From the NCBI RefSeq assembly GCF_007655135.1, contig NC_045129.1, positions 13,428,274 to 13,492,273 on the forward strand: a stretch of 64,000 nt of DNA. The letters run 5' to 3'. Below the pieces are notes generated by a model. It worked only from the letters and a program-made list of their open reading frames with translations, did not search any database and had not been told where the DNA came from. The DNA comes from Punica granatum (Eukaryota; Streptophyta; Magnoliopsida; Myrtales; Lythraceae). Of the stretch, positions 50,691 to 62,901 are shown piece by piece (position 1 is the first letter of the stretch; every line of letters starts with the position of its first letter). A program made the position numbers and the translations under genes.

Positions 50691-51660
50691 ATCCCAAGGG
50701 CATGTTTGGTTCACTAGAATCCAGTTTTCCTTCCCCACGTATTTCCATGCGGAAATACACATTTCTTAGTTTGGGAAGCCAATTCTGCCGAATAGGAATT
50801 CCCAATCGGACATCCCATAGCGTTCATGTTGAATAACCATTCATCCCATGGACATGGAGAATAGCTACTCCCCATTAACCTCTCATCAGGAATAGAGGTG
50901 AAGACCCAAAAATACCCTCCAATTACAAAGCTGAAAACCTAAAATCATAATTGTTTGTTTTATCCTCCATCATAGCCAAAGCAAACCCTAGAGCACGATC
51001 TGCACAAAGACCTCTAATGGCCTTGACGAAGACTAGATCGATGTTGGGATCGTCAATCTAGTTAATCAAACTGCCGAGTACTCGAGATCCACGGTGGTAT
51101 CGTCGATGATAAACCTCTGAAGATCAAAATTGACGTTGGGATTATTAGTCATCTTCTCTTCTCATCGATCCAATTTCTTCGAGAACTATCTTTCTTCCTC
51201 CAGCATCATTAGCCACTCCTTCAATCCTTGTTTTGCTGACCCCCCACTGCCTTGTCGCTCTCGAGGCTTCAATTGTTCCCAAGTATCTGTTTCTCCGGTC
51301 ATGATACTGTACATATTGTTTTCTCTTCTTTAGGGGAGGACAAAAATAGACATTACAAATGTATCTTCCTTAATAACAATCAGCATAGTTTACCTAAAAA
51401 TTTGATCTTGATCATTTTTTCTTCTTTTCATTTGAAGGTTGTATCTTCACTGTGCTGAATTTTTTGTTCTCTGGTTCATTTATGTGTAACACAAGCCAAT
51501 TCTTGTTCTTTCTCCTTTGTTACTTTTCATGCTTTGTTTACATATGCTAGCTCCAGATATTATGCAATACTATATGGTGTATTTGAATCCTTTTTGCAGT
51601 TATGGCTCACTTGAGTTTGCAAAGTAAGAGCAAGAAGAGGAAAATCGTTGTTCTAACTGT

Positions 51661-52892
51661 GTGTTTCAAATTTGTACTATATTAAGAAATTTGATGGGCC
51701 TATTATTAAAATTAGATGCTCTATATGGCCCTAAGCTAAGCATTAAGTCGTACAAGTTAAGCTATTATGTCAAGAGGGATCATATTAGGAGGCTTGCAGA
51801 TGCGGATGACATGACCTGTGCTGAACAACTTAGGATGTATAGAAATGCATTTTTCAAATTGTGTCATATGCTTCAAGATATTGGGGATTTGAAAAGTATA
51901 AGGAATATGAATGTTGATGAGCAAGTGACAATGTTCTTGTATGTTTTGGCTCATCATTTCAAGAATCGAGTTGTTAAACACTAGTTTGGTAGATCGGGTA
52001 AAACTGTAAGCTGATATTTCCACAATGTTCTCAGAGCAACTTTACGTCTACAAGCTCATTTGTATAAGAAGCCCCAACCAATAGCTGCTAACTCCCTGGA
52101 CCAGCGTTGGAAGTGGTTTAGGTAGCCAAACTAATGCCAAATTAGGGAGCTAATATGGTGGTAACACTATATTTTAGTTCTTGTAGAATTGTTTAGGTGC
52201 TCTAGACGGGACTTATATAAAAATCAGAGCTCCTTTAGTTGATAAACCTAGATATAGGACTTGTAAATGTGACATAGCAACCAATGTGTTAGGAGTTTGT
52301 ACTCCATATATGCAATTCACATATGTTTTTCCTGGATGGGAGGGTTATGCAGCTGATTAGAGAGTATTACGATATGCTCTTTCTAGAGAACATGAATTTA
52401 CTGTGTCTATTGGAGAGTATAATAATTTTTTGACATTAAGAATATGAAAAGGTAAGCTTAATAACATACAAAGTGATATAGCTTTTCCCCCCTCTTAATA
52501 TAGGTTGTTATTATCTCGTTAATACTAGTTATACAAATTGTGACGGATTTTTGACACCCTTTAGAGGTCAAAGGTATCACCTCAATGAGTTGCATCAAGG
52601 ACATAAATCGAGAAATGATGAGGAGCTTTTCAATTTGAGACATGCATATGTTCGTAATGTTATGGAGAGATGTTTCGGCTTGCTTAAGATTCGATGGGCC
52701 ATTCTTAGGAGTCCGTCATTTTATCATGTTAGAGTGCACAATGAAATTATAATTGCTTGTTGTGTACTTCATAATTTTATTAGGAGAGAGGTGGCTTTTA
52801 ATCCTATGGAAGACCAACTAAATGAAATAGTTGGTGACAACCTTAATGAGGATGTTGATCATATTTTTGAGATTCAAACATCAAATGCCTAA
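51661..52892 (+). pseudogene. Harbinger DDE transposase (HARBI1-like), broken
   Basis: The N-terminal part (51661-51984) contains NMNVDEQVTMFLYVLAHHFKNR, a typical HARBI1-like stretch. The catalytic region has GALDGTYIKIRAP (first Asp) near 52200. Then GWEGYAAD (second Asp), with a stop directly after it near 52360, and the end MERCFGLLKIRWAILRS (Glu) near 52665 in the intact ORF 52551-52892. At least two in-frame stops and some frame changes are present, so no active protein is expected. The C-terminal ORF with CVLHNFIRRE is well kept. Confidence 0.85.
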
Positions 52893-53349
52893 AGTAATTG
52901 GAGGAAGCAGTTGGCAAGTGAGATGTTTAATGAGTAAAACTCCTCGACTTCTTAGTTATATGTTGTGGCTGGCAGTTCTAATGTAAACTTTGACGAGTAG
53001 TTTTTCTTTTGTTTCGGGATTTGTATGTAGCATTTTGATTGCTTTCTCAAGACGATGTGGATAAACTTGTGCTAAATAATTATGTAGATTTCATAATTAT
53101 ATTTTAAGATGCTTCCGTTGATTTTTATGATGATGTCATGAATCTATTTCAATGCACGTATTTATAAATTTATGAAGTTCTTATTTCCCCTTTTATATGT
53201 ACATATATATATTTTTCATGCATATATTCACTTAACACAGCTCTTGAATATATTATTATTTAATCATTGTACAACAATTTATAGCATGTATATGCCCTTG
53301 ATATAGAAAATGAAAGGGAGATCAGCTATGTTAATTTCCAGGTGACCAA

Positions 53350-54120
53350 GTAAGGCAAAAGAAAATGGACTCTGGCTGAGGATGCATCCCTTATATCTTG
53401 CATGGTTAATCTCAGGAATATGGGCACCCACAATGCCGCACAATATTTAAGTCGAGCTACTTGCCAGAACATGAAAAAATGCTTTGGGAAAAGTAGCCAG
53501 ATTGTGGTATAAAAGTGAGACCTCACATTGAATCTCGACTAAAGACATTGAAAAAAGAATGGGCTATCATGTGTGATATGATGCTAAATACATCAGGCTT
53601 TGGATTGGATTCAACACGTAAAATGGTAACAGCGGAAGAAGATGTTTGGGGGGCTTATTTTGCGGTAATATATTTCTTGTTATATTTATCTATATGTAGA
53701 TTGATGATGTTACTAACGCTCTCATGTTTCTGTTTTCAGACTCACAAAGAAGCCGCTCCGTTTAGACTTAAAAGTTTTCCCCATTTCGAAGGATTATCTT
53801 TGATATATGCGAATGATCAAGCTACTGGAAAGAATGCTCAAGCTGTTGATTATTGAAGATATGACAAATGAAGAAGCTGAGGTTGATATTTACAAAACAA
53901 AATGAATTTACTAATGCGAATACCCTCACATCAGAAGACATTTCTCGTGCTCATCTGCCACTTAGAGAGGAATCAGGAAGTGCTTCTTCAGATGAAAGAG
54001 GAAAAAGAATCAAGCTGACTTATCAACAATTTTCTGAGGCCGTGAACACCATGGCAGTTGATATGAAAAAAGCTTGTGTGATGCTCTCAAAGAGTTTTCA
54101 CTCTGACATTGTTCAATAAA
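53350..54120 (+). pseudogene. Myb/SANT-like DNA-binding protein of the Harbinger element, broken
   Basis: 53360-53520 reads RKWTLAEDASLISCMVNL, the start of a Myb/SANT-like domain, up to a stop. It resumes at 53515 with RPHIESRLKTLKKEWAIM and KMVTAEEDVWGAYF. After a short intron-like gap it continues at 53740 with HKEAAPFRLKSFPHFEGL and a DQATGKNAQ motif. These are the classic motifs of the accessory protein that helps Harbinger transposases reach DNA. The tail (53868-54119) is Ser/Lys rich. The stop within the domain marks it as inactive unless spliced around. Confidence 0.78.
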
Positions 54121-55481
54121 AGTTCCTTGGACTTCTGAGAGCACTTTGTGGTGTTGATGGCCTTACTTCAGTACAAGTGCGCATGGCCATTCGAAAGTCT
54201 GAAAAACATCCGAATGAAGTCCTGCTATTTTTTTGTACTGACCCTGAAGATCACTTGGAAATGGTTCCAGATTTTCTTGCAAATGATTAAAGGAAGACTA
54301 CAAGTTGAACTTCTTCGTGGAGGTTTTTTGGGCTCTTACTATTATGGTAAAAATAAAATTGCTCTAATGTTGAAATAGTAGTTTAGTTCTTTTTTGCAAT
54401 AATAATAGCTGTGAAAGTGATTTGGTATTTTTTTTTGCAGCTACCTTTTGAGTGGTGTGATAACTGGTGCAATGAAAGAAGCTATGAAGTTTCTTTGGTG
54501 TCACTGCTCCTTTTGTGTTGGTGGAAGAATGGAGTAAAATTGGCAGTGATGCTTTGTCAAAGTATAGAGCGAAGCAATGTACCATGCTGGTGGTGTTGTC
54601 GGAATTATGATTAGTATAGCTCCTATACCATTTGAAATGTGTACATAGGTGCAGAAATGACGTAATTGTTTTGTAAACTAATCACCCCTGAGCATTAATT
54701 CTTATTATTATTAGGGGTAGAACATTAGTTATGGTGTAAAACATGGTAACAATTTTGTATATAAGCTTTTACAGTTAATTTAGTGTTGTTTTTTTTATCG
54801 AAATATATTTTATGTGGAGTTTGTTCTAAGCTAGGTTATTTATCATTAGAGGCACCACCCTTAAGTGATCATTATTTTTATTAATTTATATCATTTTCAT
54901 AAAAATTAAAATATTAAATTTTCTTCTAATAGTAATTTCTATTACTAATTAAAATAATTATTAATAATTAATTATTTAATTAATAATTTACATTAATTTT
55001 TTATTAAGAGAATAATTTTTATTAATGATTAAAATAACTATGCTTATTAATTTATTAAAATAATGTTTTCTAATAATTATTATTAATAATTTAAAAAATA
55101 ATAATATTATTATTAATTTTTATTAAAATAATTACTTTTATTAATAATTTAAATTTAAATTTTCTTTAATTAAAATAATTACTTTTGTTAATTATTTAAA
55201 ATGTTTATTTTTTATTAATTTAAAAAATTATCATTAAAGCTATCTATTTATCATATTGAAGGCTATTAGTTTGGCATGGGAGTATTTTTGTCTTTTTGTT
55301 GTATTTCTCTTCTTTCCATTCCAGCCAACTAAATTTAAGAATTATAATTCTCAGTTTTATTATTTCCTCCAACCAAACAAATAAAATTTTATCAAAATGT
55401 CTAATCTATTCTCTATCTATTCTAATCCATGTCTATTATATTTTGTATCAATTACATTCCAGTGAACCAAACGTACCGTAA

Positions 55482-56400
55482 TGTCTTCATCATGGGTTTT
55501 TTTTTTCTCGCCGTAAAGCCGTTTCGAGCCGGAATAACAAATAAAAAAAACCGCCATGGCTTCAACTTGGCTTCCTCATCTTCCTTCTTCAAATCCGCCT
55601 CGCCTTTCAGATTCCTTTATGGACCGTTTAATTTTCCAAACCGATTTTATGATTTTAACTCTAACTTTAACTCTACTCACTACACAACAAAAGTTAATAA
55701 CACAATTATTACATTTTCATTTTTTTCAATTTTTTTAACTATTCAATTCAATTTTTAATAATAAATTCTCTCAACTATTCATTACTTTTTCCACAATTCA
55801 ACAATACAATCATTACTTTTTTTCAACTATTCATTACTTTTTCACACTTTTTCTCATAATTCAACATCACAATCATTACAAACCAATTAAAATAAAAAAT
55901 GAACGCAACTCAACTCTAAAACCAAACACACTATTAACTATTTATCTTATTCTTTTTGGTTTGTTATCGGTGTAATAACATTATTATTAGGAGCTCCTTT
56001 AGCTCTGGCTCAAAACGTTTCCCTTTTGCACTTTTTAATAAACTTCAACAAATCCACGAATGATCTGTTACTTCAACCGTGCAACACCTTCAAATGATAC
56101 AACTTCACGAGAAATGAGAGTTTATAGAACTTGCTAAGCATCTTCCATCAAGGCATAAAACTTTTTAGGCTTTGTTTGTGAATAGAGTGGAGTTTAACTC
56201 CACTGCATTTCAAGTATAAATAATTATATTTATTTGGGATGTTAATGATTGTGTTGTTGAATTATGAGAAAATGTGAGAAAAATAATGAATAGTCGAGAT
56301 AATTTAGTATTAAAAATTGAACTAAATGGTTAAAAATTTGAAGAAAAATGAAAAAAGTAATAATTGTATTATTAAATTGAAGATAAGTGAACATAGCCTT
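55482..56400. other. AT-rich repeats, possible inverted MITE fragments
   Basis: About 55660-55935 and 56165-56400 have inverted similarity: ATTCATTACTTTTT, CACAATCATTAC and related blocks on one side, and AATGATTGTG and AAAATAATGAATAG on the other. The outer edges resemble phrases common in plant MITEs (ACCAAACACAC and GCTTTGTTTGTGAATAGAGTG). The short ORFs at 55429-55758 in two overlapping frames are not supported as genes. Confidence 0.4.
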
Positions 56401-56790
56401 AGTATCCCTAATGGGCTCATTTCTATGATATTGTTCGCTATCATAAGAGGCCCCTACTTCGTCAAAAACTCCAAATGCATTATGAACCATTTCAAATATA
56501 TTATCACGTTTATTTATTTCATCTTATCTTTCAGCACTACCATACGAGTCCCCTTCATCTAAACCTTCCCCATGATATACCCATTCCATGTAATTATCAA
56601 CAAATCCATCACATACCAAATGGTCATATACTTCTTTCATATTCATCCACAAGCAATTGCATCAATTCTTGCATGGACACAAGATCTTGTCACCTTGACA
56701 TGAGTTAGTAAAAGCAAATTCAATGAACTTCTTGACACCCTCTCGTAAGCGTCACTCGATCTTAACATTTGCATCCAACCTTTAACCACA
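56400..56790 (-). pseudogene. CACTA relic, N-terminal Transpos_assoc domain
   Basis: Minus strand: KKFIEFAFTNSCQGDKILCPCKNC, followed by VYDHLVCDGFVDNYMEWVYHGE. These match the transposase-associated domain that begins CACTA proteins. The two parts lie in different frames, so there is a frameshift, and the next frame (GDSYGSAER) has a stop. Orientation and order fit the same minus-strand CACTA copy whose TNP2 part starts at 50690. Confidence 0.75.
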
Positions 56791-57756
56791 ACCATTTCAC
56801 GTCCTTTCTTTAAAACTAAAAGCATGAAAACAAGAGCAATAGTCCATTAATTCCGAGCAAAAATGTGAAGGAGATATAATAAAACATGAACGTGAGCCAT
56901 TACAAACCTCTAAAAAAGAAAAAGAGAATTCATCTTTCGTTCCGCTAAAATATATCAATCAGCAGCCCCCAAAATCAGATTCATCTTTTGTTATCTCCCC
57001 ATATAATTCAGGCCAATTTTAGGTGAGAAATTAATAGGCACATGTTCTTATATATAACCGAGCAATTCACTTCCTCAACCTTCATTAGAATAAAACATGT
57101 TCCACATATGCCAGATTTAAAGCGAATTTTCGACATGAGATATATTCAGGCAAAATAATCCATAAATGACTTATCAGCATACTCTTGCGGAGAACATTCC
57201 AAAAAAAAAAAGCAAGTAAACGAATAACATGAAGATGCAATAAGATCTGTAGAGCAAAAGCAATCAAACCAAATTATAGTATCATGGCATAAGCAATTCC
57301 ACAAACACTTAAAGTGCATGAAAAATTAGAAATCGAACTACAACAGAACTAGTACCTTAACCTTCATATATGAAGCTCAATCTCTTCAAATTTGCCTGAA
57401 TTTGAAAAAAAAAATTCCCAGTCGGTACAGCTCTGATTTCAGTGAGATACTGAGAAATTGTACAAATGACGGCAGGAATTGCGAAATAGAGAGTCCAAGA
57501 GAGAGAGTGAGGGAGAGACGAACCTGTAGATCAACCTGCTGAGAAGAAGTCACCAAACGACGGTGGCCGTGGACGGAGTTTTGATTGTTAGTGAGAGTCG
57601 GACTTTGTTTCAATCAGGCAAGCTCTCACAGGGAGCAATGTGAGTCGTAAGGCAGTGCGAGAGAGAGAGAGAGATGCGAGAGCTAGACGATGAACGGGGA
57701 GACACCGGTGAGAGGCTGGCGGCGATGAAAGATCGACGCATGAAACATTTCCTTTT

Positions 57757-58735
57757 GCATGTCTGGTTGGGCGGAATCCGGATTCGGTTCCGGCCCAATT
57801 CCTTCAGAATAAGAGAGCCCGCGATTGGTTTCTAATTTGGATCAGAATTCGAAATCCAATTCCGGCCCAATTCTGTATGGATCCGGATTTAGAACTTCCC
57901 CATAAAGGTCAGATTTCGAATTCTAACGAATCTAACCCACCAAGAATAAGTCCAAAACTCGAAACACCCAATGTGCCCTTCACTATTCATTAAATTTACG
58001 ATTTTCATCACTCTTCTCAACCCCACAACAGCCGCCTGCTACCGCCGCTTCCGATCGCCGCCACCGCACCGTTGCACCTTTGCCTCAACTTTCGATGCTC
58101 GACCGACCTCTCCAAACCGGTCTCGACATGGGGAGGCCAGATCTGGCCTCGTCGTGGCATTAGCTCATGGGCATGGGTGAGATTCGACCCCCATGGGAGG
58201 GTCTGTCAAATATAGGGTTTTTATCCGAATCCGAACTCATTGTTCCCCGTCACTCCTGCCATAATCATTTCAACCCTTTTAGTTTGCTTTCACGACATCA
58301 TTTTCTTCACTGGTGCATCCCGAATTTCTTGTTATCTGCTCCATCTTTTATGATTGTGAGTTCGGATTACAGGAGAAATTCTCGTCGATTCTCGGGTCTC
58401 TTGCATGTCTGGATCTTGAGTATTTGAGTGGTTTCGATCCTTGCGGTTTCAGTCCTTGTGGTATGTATGGTATGGGATCACCGTCTCATGGCTATATGCC
58501 GCTGTTCATCGAAGGAGATGAACAGTAGTTTTTTTTTTTAATTTTCATTATTTTAATTAAAAAGAATAAGGGTATAACTGTCAAACTAAATATAAAATTT
58601 CTAGTCTCAGTTTTGCTATTTCATTCATCCAAACAAACAAACAAAAAATTAGGAATTTCAATTCTATTCCGCTCAAATTCTATTCTTTATCAATTCTAAT
58701 CCTTTTAAAATTCATTCCAGTGGATCAAATGCCAC
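57757..58735. mobile_element. Possible small Harbinger-related non-autonomous element
   Basis: The left end GCATGTCTGGTTGGGCGGAATCC resembles the Harbinger terminus GCATGTTTGGTTCACTAGAATCC at 50701. The right end inverted, GGCATTTGATCCACTGGAAT, resembles the Harbinger right terminus. About 980 bp. It encloses short ORFs (57971-58528) rich in Pro/His/Arg codons that I cannot assign and that may be captured sequence. No clear target duplication. Tentative. Confidence 0.45.
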
Positions 58736-59415
58736 GTGAATTCTTTATGTAGCAAGAAAACAAGGTTCAATTTGAGTAAATAGGCAATTTGTCCCTAACT
58801 TTTGAAGGTTACATCAATTTAGTCCATTATATTTTGGTTACATCAATAATGCCCTTGAGTTTTGAATTGTTATATTAATTTAGTCCATCAATGGTGCATG
58901 GACATCAAGTAGTGCAATGGTTGCATCAATTAGGTGATTATGTGGTCTAGGTGCATCGATCGGGTCCCAATGAACCATCAGTTTGGTCCCTTGTCACATC
59001 AATAAGGTCCTTAGACATTTTGTCGTTAAGTATGAATATTGACGGTGTTAAATATTGGAAATTGTTACATCAACTTGGTCCTCTTGCTACATCAATTTAG
59101 TCCATGCGTTATTTTTTAACAAATTGAACTCTCACCTTCCTTCCTCCTTCCCCATACTGAACGAAGCCATCTTGGAGTAGTGGATGACCAATTCATTGCA
59201 GATTGACTGAAGCATGAAATTAACTGAATGAAAATACTTGCCAAAATAAAATGGAATTACCAAAATGACTATACAAGAGATTGTACATGTTTTTTTTTGT
59301 TACATAAATTTAATAAATGTGCTATTTTTATTTTATTAATGAGATTAGGGCTTGCAATACCTATTGTTCAGTCTTGTTCTCCCTCTTCCTCTCGCGCTCA
59401 ATCTGTTGAAGCTCA

Positions 59416-61157
59416 TGTTGGGAATTGGTGTATGCCCTAGAGGCAATCTATAATCAGTTTTGTAATATGATATCTATTTCATTATAAAACGAGGCATATC
59501 TGTTATTGTGTAGATTGCGCTAAATATGATTTTACACAATAATGTCCTTGGAATAGTAGGTTCAATAGGCATCAAGTGTGACTTGATTGTGAGATCCTAT
59601 AATTACTGAACATTATTCCTAAATGTCCATAGTCAAAGTATTATCGTTAATTAGGACAACGGTAATACGGTTAGACTAGTGTGAGTGTTGATTGATGACC
59701 AAATCTCATAGGTCATGGATATGGAGATATCAAATCACACCACATGTATACATTAAGAGTAATGTGTATTGGACTGACCCGCCATGAGATTGCTACATGG
59801 GTTGTTACGTGACTGTCATTAGCATATCTCAAAGTGACTATAGTGTAATGGTCCTTTAACTTGAGGTCACCATGGATTCCTACATGTAATGTCATATATT
59901 TTGATACTGTCAAACGCTACCGTAACAGGATGGTTATAAAGACAGTTATTGGGTATATCACAGAGCATGGAAAGGAATGTGAGTAACCAAGATAGGATTT
60001 GTCCCTCCTACGAAACGGGAGCGATATCTCACGGCTACTTGGTGGTTAAGTCTAAAAGCGTATGCATACCCAAATGAGTCGATATAGCGATATCAAACTC
60101 ATTTGTTCTGATAAACTTACCCGGTAAACCAAGAAAGAGAGATATTGAGCCATACAAGGATGTCATCGACCATGCCTTGGGCTCAATAGAGATATAGATG
60201 ACAAATGGATTATATTACACGGTAACGTAGGTCACGAGGTTCGTCGAGAAATTGACTTTCCAATTACTTGAGTAACAGTGATGCATTGCTAGATGCCGCT
60301 CACTGTTTGTAATATTGAAATAGAGATTTCGATATTACTATCAACGTAATTGGGAACCTACAGGGTCACACACGACGACTAAATCGACGGGATATTTTAA
60401 AACAATAAAACCGTCTAATAGAGATTAGATGATTTAAGGTGCGACCGATTAATCGGATATTTAATGAGATTAAATTTACCGATTAATTAGACATAATTTA
60501 TTAGACCGATTTATACATACACATGGGCCATTCATATGTCTACATTTAGACATACACATGGGTCATTCATATGTCTACATTTATACATACACATGGGCCA
60601 TACATATGTCTACATTTATACATACACATGGGCTAATTAAATGATGCCATTTACCTAGACACATGTCATGTAGGGAGCCCATGTAATTCTAATCCCACAT
60701 CGGTGGGATTTGAATTTTCTTCCCTTCATGTTTGTTATATATAGGGTACAAAGCATACAAATATAGATATAGATGAGATATATATGTATGCATGTGTCTG
60801 TGTACGTTTACATACGCAAATATATAAGATATACATGTATGTATATAAATGGGCATAATTGAGTTGAATTGTTCAACTCATTAGGTCCAATTAAGTCTAA
60901 TAAATTTCTAGGGTCGCACTAGTGTTTCTTTCGAGTGTTGGTCGCTAGCACCGCCGATCTCGAAGACTCGTCGACAAAGTCGGTGTGGATACCGGTAGAG
61001 GCGTCACGCGTGGGACGCTCGGTCGACAATTTTAAATATTCCAGGTACGCTTTTATTTACTCTTATTCTTCTAGTAGGTCTTGGGATTAGTTTCACGGGT
61101 AGGAAATTTTGAATTTCTGTTCCTTTTTCGCTTCCGTTGCGCCCCGTGGAACTAGCA
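59416..61157. mobile_element. Solo LTR of a Copia (Angela/Tork-like) retrotransposon
   Basis: Begins TGTTGGGAATTGGTG and ends AACTAGCA, thus TG...CA. A perfect 5-bp duplication GCTCA flanks it (59411-59415 and 61158-61162). 1742 bp, with no internal gag-pol. The opening phrase TATGCCCTAGAGGCAAT is what I remember from Angela/BARE-type Copia LTRs, whose LTRs are of similar size; that part is memory, not a search. Direction could be plus, judged from that start. It most likely arose by recombination between two LTRs. Confidence 0.88.
60513..60640. repeat. 35-bp minisatellite inside the solo LTR
   Basis: Three full copies and one partial copy of a 35-base unit containing ACATACACATGGGCCATTC and ATATGTCTACATTTA. 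The copies differ by one to three bases. It lies within the LTR, before a likely promoter region. Confidence 0.85.
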
Positions 61158-61838
61158 GCTCAGAGGGAAGAAATTGCGCTCAATCCAATCCAATTCGCGG
61201 CAGAATCCTAGCTTCCGCGGAAGAATTTTCACTCAATCTACTGAAGCGGATGGGAAGGTGGAACGCTAGTTTTCGCGATAGAGAAGAAATTCCTTTCCTC
61301 GAATCGGAGGGTAGAAGGAGGAGGGAAAAGGTGGAACCCTAGCTTATGAACATGAATCAGAGCAAAGCAACGGAGGAGTAGAGAAGGAGAAGCAAAGCAT
61401 CGGAGGAGTGGGTATCGACGTTTCTCAATTTCATGTAAGTCTGCCATTTCAATTTCTCGAAGCACAGCATCAGAGATTTCACTGAATCTACAATTTCAAA
61501 CACTAAACACGACTCGACTGGGTTATATCAATTTGCTTAACCGTTACATCAGTTCAATCCCTCATAAACTTAATAGGGTTTTAAAGCCGTTTGTTCCTTT
61601 GCCACAAAGAACACATCTGAGGGATTAGATTGATGTCACTAGAGATCACTTTGATTTCACACAAAAACACATGGACTTTGTAGTTGACCAGTGAGGCACT
61701 AAATTGATGTAACGATGACCAAATTGATGTAGCAGTTCAAAACTCGAGCACATTATTGATGTAATCAAAACTCGAGAGACTAAATTTATGTAAATCTCGA
61801 AAGACAGAATCGAAATTGCTTATTTACTCGTTCAATTT

Positions 61839-62302
61839 TCCACCCAAAAGAAAAAAATTGCATTTGATTTCTTCTTCTTTTTCTGTGAGTTTTATTTTTT
61901 ATTTAATGGGCCAGTGAATTTTGGTTTTTCGGGCCTGTATTGAGTGAGTTTAGGGTGCAAATCTCCTTCATATCAGAAACGTCAAATGGATGGTAGAAAT
62001 AAACTGCCGTAAAAGAAGAAAAAGCTGCCGCCACTTGATCTCTTTCTATGGCACTTGTCATTCGCCTTGCAAGTGTCATGAGTTAGAGATAATTAGCGGC
62101 ACTCTTTTAACCGCCACAAATAATCCGTCGGAAAATATTGAACCTGCAGTAGTGTCCGCACATAGCAAGAGCCATTGTCAATGCTCTTCAATTTTCTAAG
62201 CATCTTTTTTCTTTTTCTTTTCTTTTTCATTGTTCACTTGAAGCGCGTGGGTACTTTCCTCTAGTGTGTGTATATATTATGTATAATATAGCACTTTACT
62301 TG

Positions 62303-62345
<43 letters not shown>

Positions 62346-62778
62346 TTATGGGAAGTGGATGAATCTAATATAAAAAAAAAGATAAATAGATGAGAACAAG
62401 ATAAACGGACATAAATAATTTCACTGACAACAATTGAAATTGGAACCTTTTAATTTTTAAGCAAGGCTATCATTACACCGTACCCATTTCTCAAATATTT
62501 GTCACTATGGCTTAAAAGGGAAGGGCATTTATCACCGTATGACTTACCACATGGGATTGCTAGACCTAATATACGCATATCCTACTACGTAGGTTGGTTC
62601 AAGTAATTCGACTCTTGTTCCGCTTAAGTAATATCTAGAGTTTGAGTCATTGTAAATGTAAAAAATTCATGTTGTAAGAACTTTACTCTTTAGTGGACCG
62701 ATCCGGCTCGACTAGATTAGTCGGGTCCAATTGAGCTTCCGAATACTAAGGTTCTCGAAAAAATACACCTATGCCCTC
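61839..62778. other. Upstream region of the polyketide synthase gene
   Basis: No gene. At 62140-62154 the sequence AACCTGCAGTAGTG is the inverse of a CACTA-type terminus (CACTACTGCAGG), with short CTGCCGC/GCGGCA repeats just inside. No partner end was found, so it could be a truncated CACTA MITE. An AT microsatellite lies at about 62308-62342. Confidence 0.4.
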
Positions 62779-62785
62779 TATATAC
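62779..62785 (+). promoter_or_regulatory. TATA box of the polyketide synthase gene
   Basis: TATATAC in the context CCTCTATATACAAATACAGG, about 120 bases upstream of the start codon at 62902. This predicts a leader of roughly 90 bases. Confidence 0.6.
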
Positions 62786-62901
62786 AAATACAGGAGTTGC
62801 TCACTTTCCTTCAACACCTGCCTCACTGACGTTAATCCCGGCCCAATCCATTACCTTGTGGTAAAACTTTCTTGCTAGCTATCGATAGCTCACAAATCGT
62901 G

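Larger units (their letters stand above)
50698..55478 (+). mobile_element. PIF/Harbinger transposon with transposase and Myb-like gene
   Basis: The left end reads GGGCATGTTTGGTTCACTAG and the right end inverted reads CGGTACGTTTGGTTCACTGG, which are imperfect terminal repeats. Flanking triplets are CAA on the left and TAA on the right, consistent with a TAA-type target duplication carrying one change. The two genes usual for the superfamily lie inside in one orientation: a DDE transposase (51661-52892) and a Myb/SANT-like protein (53350-54120). Both contain stops. It lies within the CACTA relic, so it is a later insertion there. Confidence 0.82.
58774..61829. mobile_element. Mutator-like element, GAGTAAAT family, split by a solo LTR
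   Basis: Ends are GAGTAAATAGGCAATTT and, inverted, GAGTAAATAAGCAATTT. The perfect 9-bp duplication GTTCAATTT flanks it (58765-58773 and 61830-61838). The arms contain ACATCAATTTAGTCC-like repeats, inverted on the right. Removing the nested solo LTR (59416-61157 plus one duplication copy) leaves about 1.3 kb, close to the 1.29-kb relative at 3184-4473. The interior near 61100-61400 is GC-richer with no recognised gene. Confidence 0.92.

Noticed and set aside
60513..60640. Short regularly repeated units that might suggest a CRISPR-like array
   Set aside because: The units are contiguous, with no unique spacers; it is a minisatellite inside a plant LTR.
62140..62154. CACTA-like terminus upstream of the PKS gene
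   Set aside because: Only one end is visible, with no matching partner or target duplication; kept as a remark, not called as an element.
62872..62901. Upstream extension of the PKS frame to a TTG codon
   Set aside because: Plant translation should start at the ATG at 62902, which gives the N-terminus usual for the family.
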